Positions 6,585 through 12,831 of a stretch of DNA of 12,831 nt are shown here, piece by piece. The position numbers and the translations under genes are program-made. Numbering within the stretch: the stretch's first letter is position 1; every line of letters begins with the position of its first letter. The notes beneath the pieces were generated by a model. The model was given only the letters and a program-made list of their open reading frames with translations, made no database searches and had not been told where the DNA came from. This DNA comes from DASSFZ01 sp036514635 (GTDB taxonomy: Bacteria; Chloroflexota; Anaerolineae; Fen-1058), in the NCBI GenBank assembly GCA_036514635.1, contig DATBWU010000347.1:1-12831 (forward strand), given 5' to 3'.

Positions 6585-6684
6585 CTGGTGATTGTTCACA
6601 TCTTGACGGCTCTGCGTCCGCGTCCTCGTCCGCTTCGCACGGCCCGCGAGACGCGGGCCTGGAGCACTTGTGTGCAATCACCAG
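6585..6684. repeat. 100-bp imperfect inverted repeat with inner hairpin
   Basis: CTGGTGATTGTTCACA (6585-6600) and its inverted partner at 6669-6684 match at 14 of 16 positions. Between them GGCCCGCG (6641-6648), loop AGA, CGCGGGCC (6652-6659) form a perfect 8-bp stem. No coding potential and no target duplication were seen. Confidence 0.6.
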
Positions 6685-6726
6685 AAGTATATCGTCGCTT
6701 AGCCAGGCCAGCCAGTGGTTCCTTAA

Positions 6727-6856
6727 GAGCCTGTCTGAAAAGCAGGAGGATTGCAGCCGGATCGCCGACTCACTTGCCCCCGCAGCGAAGCGGAGTGGGG
6801 TTAGTCGGCATTTTGACCGGCTGAAGCCGGTGCGCCCAGGCTTTTCAGACAGCCTC
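6727..6856. mobile_element. 130-bp MITE-like element with 17-bp terminal inverted repeats
   Basis: The left end GAGCCTGTCTGAAAAGC (6727-6743) and the right end GCTTTTCAGACAGCCTC (6840-6856) are inverted repeats with a single mismatch at position 4. TAA directly flanks both ends (6724-6726 and 6857-6859), as expected of a 3-bp target duplication. The inside has no gene. It holds ACCGGC-TGAA-GCCGGT (6816-6831), CCGACT/AGTCGG pairing (6765-6770 with 6803-6808) and copy 2 of the GCGAAGC core (6777-6800). A TAA-type duplication would suit an IS5-superfamily transposase acting in trans, but that is inference. Confidence 0.75.
6777..6800. repeat. CCCCCGC-AGCGAAGC-GG core repeat, copy 2
   Basis: The first 19 bases are identical to copy 1 (CCCCCGCAGCGAAGCGGAG); the tail is TGGGG here and GGGG in copy 1. 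It lies in the middle of the MITE-like element. Confidence 0.7.
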
Positions 6857-6889
6857 TAAGCCGACCTCTCTTCAACCCCTGTGGCCCCA

Positions 6890-6922
6890 CCCATCTCCTC
6901 TTCGACTCGGAGAGGAGATGGG
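6890..6922. repeat. Hairpin downstream of the kinase gene, possible terminator
   Basis: CCCATCTCCTC (6890-6900) pairs perfectly with GAGGAGATGGG (6912-6922) across an 11-base loop, starting 24 bases past the kinase stop. It could end the kinase transcript, but no T-run follows on the minus strand, and the composition resembles dispersed GC-rich repeats. Confidence 0.5.
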
Positions 6923-6946
6923 GGTTGGGGGATGAGGTGTTCGAGT

Positions 6947-9900
6947 CTATTGCTCAGGCAGGGTGAAGTCGAGCGAGTATTCGATCTTGTTCGCGTGCCA
7001 CTTGCTCGGATCGGTCGAGACCACCCGAATCATGAAATACTTGGCGGTCTTCAAGTCGCCGTGCTCGTTGAAGGACAGGTTGCCGGTGATGCCCGGGTAA
7101 TCCTGTGTCGCGCGCACGGCCTGGGCCACCTGTTGGCGAGAGGGCAACTCGCCGCCGTTGTCCTGAATGGCCCGCTCGATGGCCGACAGGCAAATGCCCG
7201 CCGCGTCGTAGGCCTGGGCCGCGAACGGCATCGGCTCGGCGTCGTATTGCGCCCTGAAGGATTCGAGGAATTGGGTCGCGCCAGGGTAGAAGTTGGCCGA
7301 GCCGGCGACCGTCGAGTAGAGCATGCCGCCGCCAGTGATCAGCGCCTCGCCGCCCAGTTCGACCAGACCGGGGCTATCCATGCCCTCCGGGCCCATCAAA
7401 ACGCCTGCGTAGCCTCGCTCGCGGAGCTGCTTGAAGAATACGCCCGCCTGATCGTAATAGCCGCCAAAATAGACCAGGTCCGGGTTCGCGCTGACGATCG
7501 ATAGAAGCAGGCGTCCCGCGCTGAAGTCGGATCGCTCGTCTGTGCCGACGAACCCGGCCACCTGGATGCCCAACTCTTGAGCGGCCTGGCGAAAGACACC
7601 GGCGATGGCCTGACCGGCGATCGCGTTATCGTGCACGATGTACACCGACCGGACGCCCAGGCTCTTGGCGTAGCCTGCGCCGACGACGCCCTGCACATCA
7701 TCGCGGCCGACGACGCGGTTGATTTCCAGATAGCCCTTCTCGGTCACCGTGAAACTGGTGGCGCTGGGCGAGATCACGGCCAGGCCGGCCCGGTGATACT
7801 GATCGGTGGTGGCGGTCGTCGCGCTGGACTGGAAGTGGCCGACGACACACAGGATGTCCGGATCGCTGGCGGCCTGCGCGGCGGTCTTGATAGCAGTGTC
7901 TTGATTGCCCTGATCGTCGTATGGCACGATCTCCACGCTGAACCCCATGTCTCGCAGCGTGCCGCCCAGTTGATCCAGCGCCAGCTCGGCTGCCCTCCGA
8001 ATATCGATTCCCGCCCTGGCCTGACTGCCCGACAGCGGGCTTTGCGTGGCGATCTTGATCCGGCCTCTGGCGATGGAGGCCAGTCGCTCCTGAATGACAG
8101 CCTGCAACTCAGGTCGATCGGCGGCGATTTCGAGCGCCTTGCGAAAGTCCTCGCGCGCCCGATCTATATCGCCCCGATCGGCGTAAATCGCGCCGCGCTC
8201 GATGTAGGCCTCGGCCCAGTAATCGTCGTTCTGGATCGACCGGTTGATGTAACCGAGCGCTGCATCGAGATCGCCCGCCGCGTGCGCCGCGCGGGCCATG
8301 TCGTAGTTGATCTCGTGCCCGAAGTCCTTGAGGAGAAACGGGAAGGACGCCTGATACAGGATGTCGCTGTCCGTGACCGCGCCGAACATCCGGAGCTGGG
8401 CCAGCGCGTCCTGTGGCTGTCCCGCTTCCAGCAGCAGCAGGCCGATCAGGTAGCGCGCTTCGAGGGGCTTGGCAGGCAGATCGAGTGCGTGTTGCGCCGT
8501 CTGCAGCGCGCCGTCGAAGTCGCCGGCTCGCCACTGGACGTAACCCCGCATCACGACGTGGTGCGGGTTGTCGGGTTGATCGTCGATCAATCGCCGGTAG
8601 TAACCTAGCCCGCGCTCGTAGTCCTGGTAGTGCACGGCGGTCGCCGCCGCGCGCTCCAGATATGTGCCATCCTGCGATTGGTCGAAAGCGGCTTCGAAGT
8701 CCTCCAGCGCGCCGGTCCCGTCGCCGGACGCAGCGCGCATATCGGCGCGGCTGGCGTGCAGCCAGGCGATGGTCTCCTGGAACGGATAAAGCCGGATAGC
8801 ATTGTCCATATCGCTCAGCGCGGCGTCGAGATTGCCAAGCGTCCAGGCGTGCAACTGTGCTCGTTCGTGATAGGCCGCCGCGCACAGCGCCGCCCGGTCG
8901 CCGCAGTGGTCGATGGCGAGCGTAAACTCGGCCACCGCTTTTTCGATATTAGCGTAGTTGTCGTAGCGCGAGTGCAGCAGGCCCAGGCCATAGTGCACCA
9001 GTGGATCGTTCGGGCGCGCGGAAGCCAGCGGGCCGAGGACGTCGGCGGACTCCTGCGGATCGTCCCAGCGTGACAGGTGCGCGACGGCGCGCCCGGCCAA
9101 TGCGTCTGGATTTTCCGGGTCGGTCGCCAGTGCGCGCTCGTACAGATCGAGCGCCGCGTCGAAGTCGCCGCGCAGCAGTTTCTCGTGCGCCGTATCGATC
9201 AACCCTTGCGCCGGAGAAACCTGCGTTGCGCGGGACGCGGGCGTTCCGACCGATGGCGTCGTCGCGCCCGGCGCTCGACCTGCCAGCAGACCCACTCCGG
9301 CGAGGATCGCCGCGACGACGACCACGGCGACGATAGCCCACGCGGGGAAACGCAATCGCCGGGCTGGCGCTTCGGGTGCGGGTCGGGCCGGCGCGGCGGC
9401 CGTTTCGCGCTCGGCCACGATGCGAGTCGCTTGAGGCGCGGCGGCTTTGACGGCTTCCGGCGGACGCGCTCCGATCGCTGCGCCGGGCGGGCCGGCCGTT
9501 TCGGCAACCGGCTGGAGCACCTCGGCGTGAGCGGCGCGCAGCGCGTTGCGCATGGCCGCCATCGACGAGAAGCGGTCATCCGGGTTTTTCGCCAGGCTCT
9601 TCAGCACGATGCGCTCGACGGCGTCCGGCAGTGCGCCGACTAAGGTGTGCGGCGGGATGAGCGGGTCGTTGATGTGCTTGAGGATCACGGCATACGGCGT
9701 GTCGGCGTCGTAGGGCGGGTGGCCGGTCAGCATCTCGTACAGCACGACGCCGAGCGCGTAAATGTCGCTGCGCTCGTCGCCGCGCTCGCCCATGCCCTGC
9801 TCCGGCGACATGTACGCCGGCGTGCCGACCATCATGCCGCTGCTGGTCAGCCCGGTCTGGCCGACGATGCGCGCGATGCCGAAGTCGCTCAACACCGGGC

Positions 9901-10357
9901 GGTTGAGCGTGGGGAGCAGCACGTTGGCCGGCTTGATGTCGCGATGCATCATGCCGATGCCGTGCGCGTACGCCAGTGCATCGGCCAGTTTCGACACGAT
10001 GTCCAGCGTCACTTCGAGGGGCAGGCGCTCGCCGCGCGTCGATAGCTCTTGCAGCAATTGCTTCAGTGTCTTGCCGCCCTCGACGTATTCCATCACCATG
10101 TAATAGTTGCTGCCCTGCACGTCGAAGTCGAAGACTTGAACGATGTACGGGTGGCGCAGTTCGGCGACACTCTTGGCTTCGCGCCGGAAGCGGGTGATGA
10201 AGTCCGGGTCTTCGGCGAGGTGCTCGTGCAGCACCTTGACGGCGACGTAACGGTCGAGGCCGGGCTGGTAGCCCTTGTACACGTCGGCCATGCCGCCGCG
10301 TCCCAGCCGCTCGATGATCTGGTATTTGCCGAGGGTGTGACCGGAAAGGTCGGGCAT
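6947..10357 (-). CDS. Receptor-like Ser/Thr kinase fused to TPRs and a LivJ-type binding domain
   Basis: This 1136-residue single-pass membrane protein starts with a complete PknB-type kinase domain (about 12-275): Gly loop LGRGGMADVYKG (18-29), Lys41 (AVK), Glu60, HRDIKPANVLL (138-148, catalytic Asp140), DFG (158-160), an activation loop with TSSG (171-174), and GTPAYMSPEQ (178-187). An Ala/Pro linker and one transmembrane helix (340-360, with basic RR before it) follow. Residues about 384-760 form an array of roughly eight to ten TPR-like helical pairs. Residues 766-1136 form a type I periplasmic binding domain of the LivJ branched-chain amino-acid class, with VVGHFQSSAT, ISPSAT, YFGGYYDQAG and MGPEGM. 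Positive-inside charge puts the kinase in the cytoplasm and the TPR and binding domains outside. The start is supported by GGAGG 6 bases upstream. The inferred role is sensing an external amino acid or similar ligand; the targets are unknown. Confidence 0.93.
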   Translation of the reverse strand: MPDLSGHTLGKYQIIERLGRGGMADVYKGYQPGLDRYVAVKVLHEHLAEDPDFITRFRREAKSVAELRHPYIVQVFDFDVQGSNYYMVMEYVEGGKTLKQLLQELSTRGERLPLEVTLDIVSKLADALAYAHGIGMMHRDIKPANVLLPTLNRPVLSDFGIARIVGQTGLTSSGMMVGTPAYMSPEQGMGERGDERSDIYALGVVLYEMLTGHPPYDADTPYAVILKHINDPLIPPHTLVGALPDAVERIVLKSLAKNPDDRFSSMAAMRNALRAAHAEVLQPVAETAGPPGAAIGARPPEAVKAAAPQATRIVAERETAAAPARPAPEAPARRLRFPAWAIVAVVVVAAILAGVGLLAGRAPGATTPSVGTPASRATQVSPAQGLIDTAHEKLLRGDFDAALDLYERALATDPENPDALAGRAVAHLSRWDDPQESADVLGPLASARPNDPLVHYGLGLLHSRYDNYANIEKAVAEFTLAIDHCGDRAALCAAAYHERAQLHAWTLGNLDAALSDMDNAIRLYPFQETIAWLHASRADMRAASGDGTGALEDFEAAFDQSQDGTYLERAAATAVHYQDYERGLGYYRRLIDDQPDNPHHVVMRGYVQWRAGDFDGALQTAQHALDLPAKPLEARYLIGLLLLEAGQPQDALAQLRMFGAVTDSDILYQASFPFLLKDFGHEINYDMARAAHAAGDLDAALGYINRSIQNDDYWAEAYIERGAIYADRGDIDRAREDFRKALEIAADRPELQAVIQERLASIARGRIKIATQSPLSGSQARAGIDIRRAAELALDQLGGTLRDMGFSVEIVPYDDQGNQDTAIKTAAQAASDPDILCVVGHFQSSATTATTDQYHRAGLAVISPSATSFTVTEKGYLEINRVVGRDDVQGVVGAGYAKSLGVRSVYIVHDNAIAGQAIAGVFRQAAQELGIQVAGFVGTDERSDFSAGRLLLSIVSANPDLVYFGGYYDQAGVFFKQLRERGYAGVLMGPEGMDSPGLVELGGEALITGGGMLYSTVAGSANFYPGATQFLESFRAQYDAEPMPFAAQAYDAAGICLSAIERAIQDNGGELPSRQQVAQAVRATQDYPGITGNLSFNEHGDLKTAKYFMIRVVSTDPSKWHANKIEYSLDFTLPEQ

Positions 10358-10363
10358 GAGAAG

Positions 10364-10368
10364 CCTCC
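10364..10368 (-). promoter_or_regulatory. Ribosome binding site of the receptor kinase gene
   Basis: GGAGG on the minus strand (CCTCC on the plus strand), six bases before the ATG at 10357. It is the best Shine-Dalgarno sequence among the minus-strand genes. Confidence 0.8.
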
Positions 10369-10372
10369 GAAA

Positions 10373-10430
10373 GGATGAGGGATGAGAGATGAATGCGGAA
10401 TGGTGAATGCTGAATGATGAATTGAAGCCC
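10373..10430. repeat. ATGA-rich repeat upstream of the kinase gene
   Basis: GGATGAGGGATGAGAGATGAAT followed by further GAATG/GATGAAT units. The first bases match the arm of the hairpin repeat at 5799-5820. No inverted half is present here. Confidence 0.6.
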
Positions 10431-10459
10431 GACCGGATCGAACGGGACGCTTCGCAGGA

Positions 10460-10521
10460 ACCGCGAAGACGCCAAGCACGCCAAGTTTTCTGAATCTTCG
10501 CGCCCTTTGCGCCTTTGCGGT
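10460..10521. repeat. Inverted repeat with 26-base arms
   Basis: The arm at 10460-10485 (begins ACCGCGAAGACGCCAAG) and the inverted arm at 10496-10521 match at 20 of 26 positions around a 10-base loop. Each arm is itself a series of degenerate 9-base units of the form CGCNAAG. The composition resembles dispersed intergenic repeats seen in many GC-rich bacteria. Confidence 0.65.
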
Positions 10522-10584
10522 GAGGCTTTTTCCCACCAAAGCCGGAAGAGCCTGAATTGACAATGCCTCCCGGAGCGTCCCTCA

Positions 10585-10704
10585 GAGCGTGTTTGAAAAG
10601 GGTCGAGATTCACCGCCGAGGCGCAGAGAACGCTGAGTTTTTCTAAAGACTTCTCTGCGCTCTCAGCGTCTCTGCGGTGCAAATCCGATTTTCAAAACAG
10701 TCTC
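10585..10704. mobile_element. Diverged MITE-like element, possible relative of 6727-6856
   Basis: The left end GAGCGTGTTTGAAAAG (10585-10600) and the inverted right end (10688-10704) share the pattern GAGnnTGTTTGAAAA with one extra T in the right arm. That pattern closely resembles the ends of the 130-bp element (GAGCCTGTCTGAAAA). The flanks are TCA and TTA, which could be a decayed 3-bp duplication. Inside are inverted arms 10611-10637 and 10653-10679, matching at 22 of 27 positions and beginning CACCGC. The right boundary abuts the ATPase stop codon at 10705-10707. Confidence 0.5.
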
Positions 10705-12831
10705 TTAGGTCGGGCGGTCGGCGTGCTCCTTTGCTTTGAGCAGTTCTGCCAGCGGTTTCTGCGATCTAGCCCAGCGCCGCACCAATTCGACGTAGAAGCG
10801 GGCCTGGCCGTTCGCGACGACGATCATATCGCGCTGCTGGAGCAAATCCCAGGCGCGGTCGATGTCATCCGTGGAGAGATGCCTGTGAAGCCGGCGCTCG
10901 ACTTCGGCGCAGGCCGCCGGCTCGTCCCAGCGCGACTGCGCGTCGGCCAACGCGGCGAGAAGGAGTCGCTCGTTCTTGGCGAGTTCCTGCCACACGGCAT
11001 CGAAATACGTGCTGCTCGTCTGTACCTCGTTTAACACGGCTTTCACGTCTTCGGGCGCGACGCGCGGGCTGTACTGCGCTCCCTCTTTTTCCAGCCGCGT
11101 GTTGACGCGGTCGATGAGCGCCGCGCACACGGCCTGCAGCAGCGTCGGCTGGCGGCCTGTGATGTCGGCGGCGAGTTGCACGGCCTCGCGATCGTACTCC
11201 AGTTCAAAGCCATCCCACGGATTGGTGATCAGCGCCTCGGCTGCGTCCGGGTCGAGGTAACTGACTTTGACATTGCGCCCGCCGACAAAGAACGGCGACA
11301 GGTATTGATGCGTGTACTCATCCAGCGTGTGTAGACCAGCTAGAATCACGGCAAAGCGCGGGCGATTCAGCATCGCGTCGCGAACGTGGTAGAGCAAGTC
11401 CTGCCGAATCGCGCCCTCGGCGATCTTGTCCTCCAGCATCTCCCACTCGTCGAGCATTAACACCAGCCAGCGATCGCGGCCCAGCCGATCTTCGACTTCG
11501 TTCAGGAAGCGGCGCAGGCCGACGAACGGCTCGTCGGTGAAGTCGGCCCGCTTCGGCTCCGACAGGTTGATGTCCGATCGGCGCAGGCAACGCTGAACTT
11601 CGTCGCATAGGTTGTACGCGAACTCGCCGGTACTGTTCACCGCCGCCAGCGTTTGCAGGTTGCCATACAACGTGATGTGCGCTGCGTCGAGGTTTTTCTT
11701 CAGATGATGCAGGATGGACGTTTTACCCATGCGCCGCTGACCGTGCAAGATGACGGGCGGCTTAAGCACGGCGTCAGCCCACATTCGCCCGATCCTCTCG
11801 AACTGCTCACCCCGACCTTTGAACGGATGACCCTCGTCTGGCAGAATGGGCCGGCCCACCAGGTACATATTGCGGATGTGGCGCACTTCGCGCGGCGCGG
11901 CCAGGATCGCCTGCTCGGCGTTGATCAGGTCCAGCCACTGCGCGGCGACACGCTCGATCAGCACACGCTCCGGCGACTTGATTTGCTCGGCGCGCTTGCG
12001 AACGGTGCTCACGGCGAGGCCGGCGTTGATCAGCGCGTTGCGCTGGCCGACGGAGCTGGTTGTTGAGCGGTATTCGCGGAGGTGCCGGCTGACCTTTGCC
12101 AGATTGGATATGGCGTCCAGCGTGTCCGGGCGGAGCGGATCGCGAGCCGTGGATACCCAGGCGGCCTGGGCATCGGCGTCGCCCAGGCTATCCAGCGACT
12201 CGCGCTTGAGGAAGTCGTCGAGCGCGCGGAAAGTCTGGTAGGTTTCCTCGCCGTGTTGATATGGGCGGAAGGGTTCAAGGGCTTCCAGGTGTTGGCTGTT
12301 CCAGACTCCGTCTTCGAGCAATTCGTAACAGGCGGCGGCCAGTGACTTGACCGGCGAGGGCTTGCGGTCGCGCAGCCACGACGTGAACACGCGGGCCAGG
12401 CGATCGCTTACGCCGGGTATCGGCGAGCGCCCGGCCAGTTCGCCGAAGATCAACCGCGTGGTGAAATCGGCCTGCTCCATGCGTCTGCGTTCATCGCGGT
12501 TCCCGAAGCCGGGGGTGTGATAAGGCTCGGGTTGGAGAAAGAGCCGATCGAAAGCGTGATGAACCCGGTCGGGATAGGCCGACAACCAGCCGCACAGCGC
12601 GCGCTGAACGGCCCAGCGCTGAAATGGGTTGCAGGCGATCTGCCCGCAGGCGCGCAGGCCGGCGGCGATGTCGGTCTCTAAAGCGACGCGCAGGATCGTC
12701 GCCAGGCGTGGCTGTGGCAAGACCATCAGCGCGTCCCACGCCGCCGGTGAGCGGCGCAGCGCGGTCATCGGGTCGCTCGCGCGCAGCGCGAGTGACCCGG
12801 CGAACTGAAACACGTAGATTGGCAAGCGCAA
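10705..12831 (-). CDS. P-loop (AAA/STAND-like) ATPase with helical N-terminal region, probably partial
   Basis: At least 708 residues are visible. The frame is open to the window edge and begins there with TTG, so the true start probably lies outside. Residues 1 to about 320 are helical and rich in Leu/Ala/Arg, possibly HEAT/armadillo-like, with no enzyme motif. An ATPase module follows: PFKGR (336-340) as in AAA_ATPase/Orc-like STAND proteins, Walker A GQRRMGKTS (364-372, Lys370), Walker B WLVLMLDEWE (455-464, Asp461/Glu462), and the FAVILAGLHTLDEY strand (493-506) in the sensor position. From about 615 a winged-helix-like tail (ERLLLAALADAQ, FYVELVRRWARSQKPL) ends the protein. STAND ATPases act as ligand-triggered switches in signalling or defence; the role here is unknown. 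The TAA stop at 10705-10707 abuts the MITE-like element, so the C-terminus may have been altered. Confidence 0.8.
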   Translation of the reverse strand: MRLPIYVFQFAGSLALRASDPMTALRRSPAAWDALMVLPQPRLATILRVALETDIAAGLRACGQIACNPFQRWAVQRALCGWLSAYPDRVHHAFDRLFLQPEPYHTPGFGNRDERRRMEQADFTTRLIFGELAGRSPIPGVSDRLARVFTSWLRDRKPSPVKSLAAACYELLEDGVWNSQHLEALEPFRPYQHGEETYQTFRALDDFLKRESLDSLGDADAQAAWVSTARDPLRPDTLDAISNLAKVSRHLREYRSTTSSVGQRNALINAGLAVSTVRKRAEQIKSPERVLIERVAAQWLDLINAEQAILAAPREVRHIRNMYLVGRPILPDEGHPFKGRGEQFERIGRMWADAVLKPPVILHGQRRMGKTSILHHLKKNLDAAHITLYGNLQTLAAVNSTGEFAYNLCDEVQRCLRRSDINLSEPKRADFTDEPFVGLRRFLNEVEDRLGRDRWLVLMLDEWEMLEDKIAEGAIRQDLLYHVRDAMLNRPRFAVILAGLHTLDEYTHQYLSPFFVGGRNVKVSYLDPDAAEALITNPWDGFELEYDREAVQLAADITGRQPTLLQAVCAALIDRVNTRLEKEGAQYSPRVAPEDVKAVLNEVQTSSTYFDAVWQELAKNERLLLAALADAQSRWDEPAACAEVERRLHRHLSTDDIDRAWDLLQQRDMIVVANGQARFYVELVRRWARSQKPLAELLKAKEHADRPT

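Larger units (their letters stand above)
6420..6946. other. 527-bp intergenic region made almost entirely of hairpin repeats
   Basis: No credible gene on either strand. It holds, in order, a 121-bp nested palindrome (6463-6583), a 100-bp imperfect inverted repeat with an inner hairpin (6585-6684), a 130-bp MITE-like element (6727-6856) and an 11-bp stem hairpin (6890-6922). The DinB promoter should lie in the left part, but I see no clear -35/-10 pair. Confidence 0.75.
10358..10704. other. 347-bp repeat-filled region upstream of the kinase gene
   Basis: No gene is seen. It holds the kinase ribosome binding site, an ATGA-rich repeat (10373-10430), an inverted repeat with 26-base arms (10460-10521) and a MITE-like element with an inner inverted repeat (10585-10704). 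Any kinase promoter must lie within these repeats; no convincing -35/-10 pair was found. Confidence 0.7.

Noticed and set aside
6420..6677. N-terminal extension of the DinB frame by 86 codons
   Set aside because: The extension is coded by the palindromic repeats, with low-complexity sequence and no family match.
6111..6824. Plus-strand open frame of 237 codons
   Set aside because: It begins opposite the DinB gene and runs through three palindromes into the MITE-like element.
6463..6856. CRISPR-like array
   Set aside because: The repeated pieces are inverted, of unequal spacing and of different sequence; there are no regular spacers.
6890..6922. Confident rho-independent terminator for the kinase gene
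   Set aside because: The stem is good but no T-run follows on the minus strand, so it is kept only as a hairpin repeat.
7577..8608. Plus-strand open frame of 343 codons
   Set aside because: Opposite the TPR part of the receptor kinase; no recognisable family and no ribosome binding site.
9576..10682. Minus-strand open frame of 368 codons near the kinase start
   Set aside because: A shifted frame of the kinase domain that runs into the upstream repeats; Arg/His-rich product.
3534..12831. A defence island (methylase-like protein plus STAND-like ATPase)
   Set aside because: The methylase-like catalytic motif is degenerate, the genes are separated by the kinase and DinB genes, and no nuclease or other defence effector is recognisable.

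Overview
The window is a GC-rich bacterial chromosomal segment (about 60-65% G+C by eye). Its gene types, its many short hairpin repeats between genes and the resemblance of several proteins to ones I recall from Anaerolineae suggest Chloroflexota. This is inferred from content; there is no rRNA or other taxonomic marker. I see no tRNA, rRNA, CRISPR array or complete insertion sequence.

Layout. Positions 1-3470 are on the plus strand: an RpiB-family sugar-phosphate isomerase paralogue with altered active-site residues; an endonuclease III-type DNA glycosylase with its FeS cluster; a small two-helix membrane protein starting one base after the glycosylase stop; and a cation diffusion facilitator (CDF) with three tandem C-terminal domains and non-canonical metal-site residues. 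A short palindrome separates these from the minus-strand genes, which fill the rest. In their own transcriptional order these are: an ATPase with a helical N-terminal part that runs off the right edge (12831-10705); a 1136-residue receptor-like Ser/Thr kinase (10357-6947); a DinB-family protein (6419-5835); and a DNA-methylase-like protein with a zinc ribbon and a degenerate catalytic motif (5795-3534).

The most striking gene is the kinase. One uninterrupted reading frame joins an intact PknB-type kinase domain, one transmembrane helix, a long TPR array and a LivJ-type amino-acid-binding domain. The predicted topology places the TPRs and binding domain outside the membrane, so it reads as a one-piece nutrient receptor kinase. 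It recalls the separate GlnH/GlnX/PknG system of Actinobacteria, but that link is inference.

The intergenic regions hold several classes of imperfect and perfect inverted repeats. They include a 130-bp MITE-like element with 17-bp terminal inverted repeats and TAA flanks (6727-6856), a diverged relative ending exactly at the ATPase stop codon (10585-10704), a 121-bp nested palindrome (6463-6583), ATGA-rich hairpin repeats (1924-2055, 5799-5858, 10373-10430), and a repeat that appears to be read through in frame inside the methylase-like gene (4935-4976). Apart from tight spacing between the glycosylase and the membrane protein, and between the DinB and methylase-like genes, there is little sign of one shared pathway. 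The window looks like a mix of housekeeping, signalling and repeat-invaded accessory genes. All motif positions and alignments were counted by hand.
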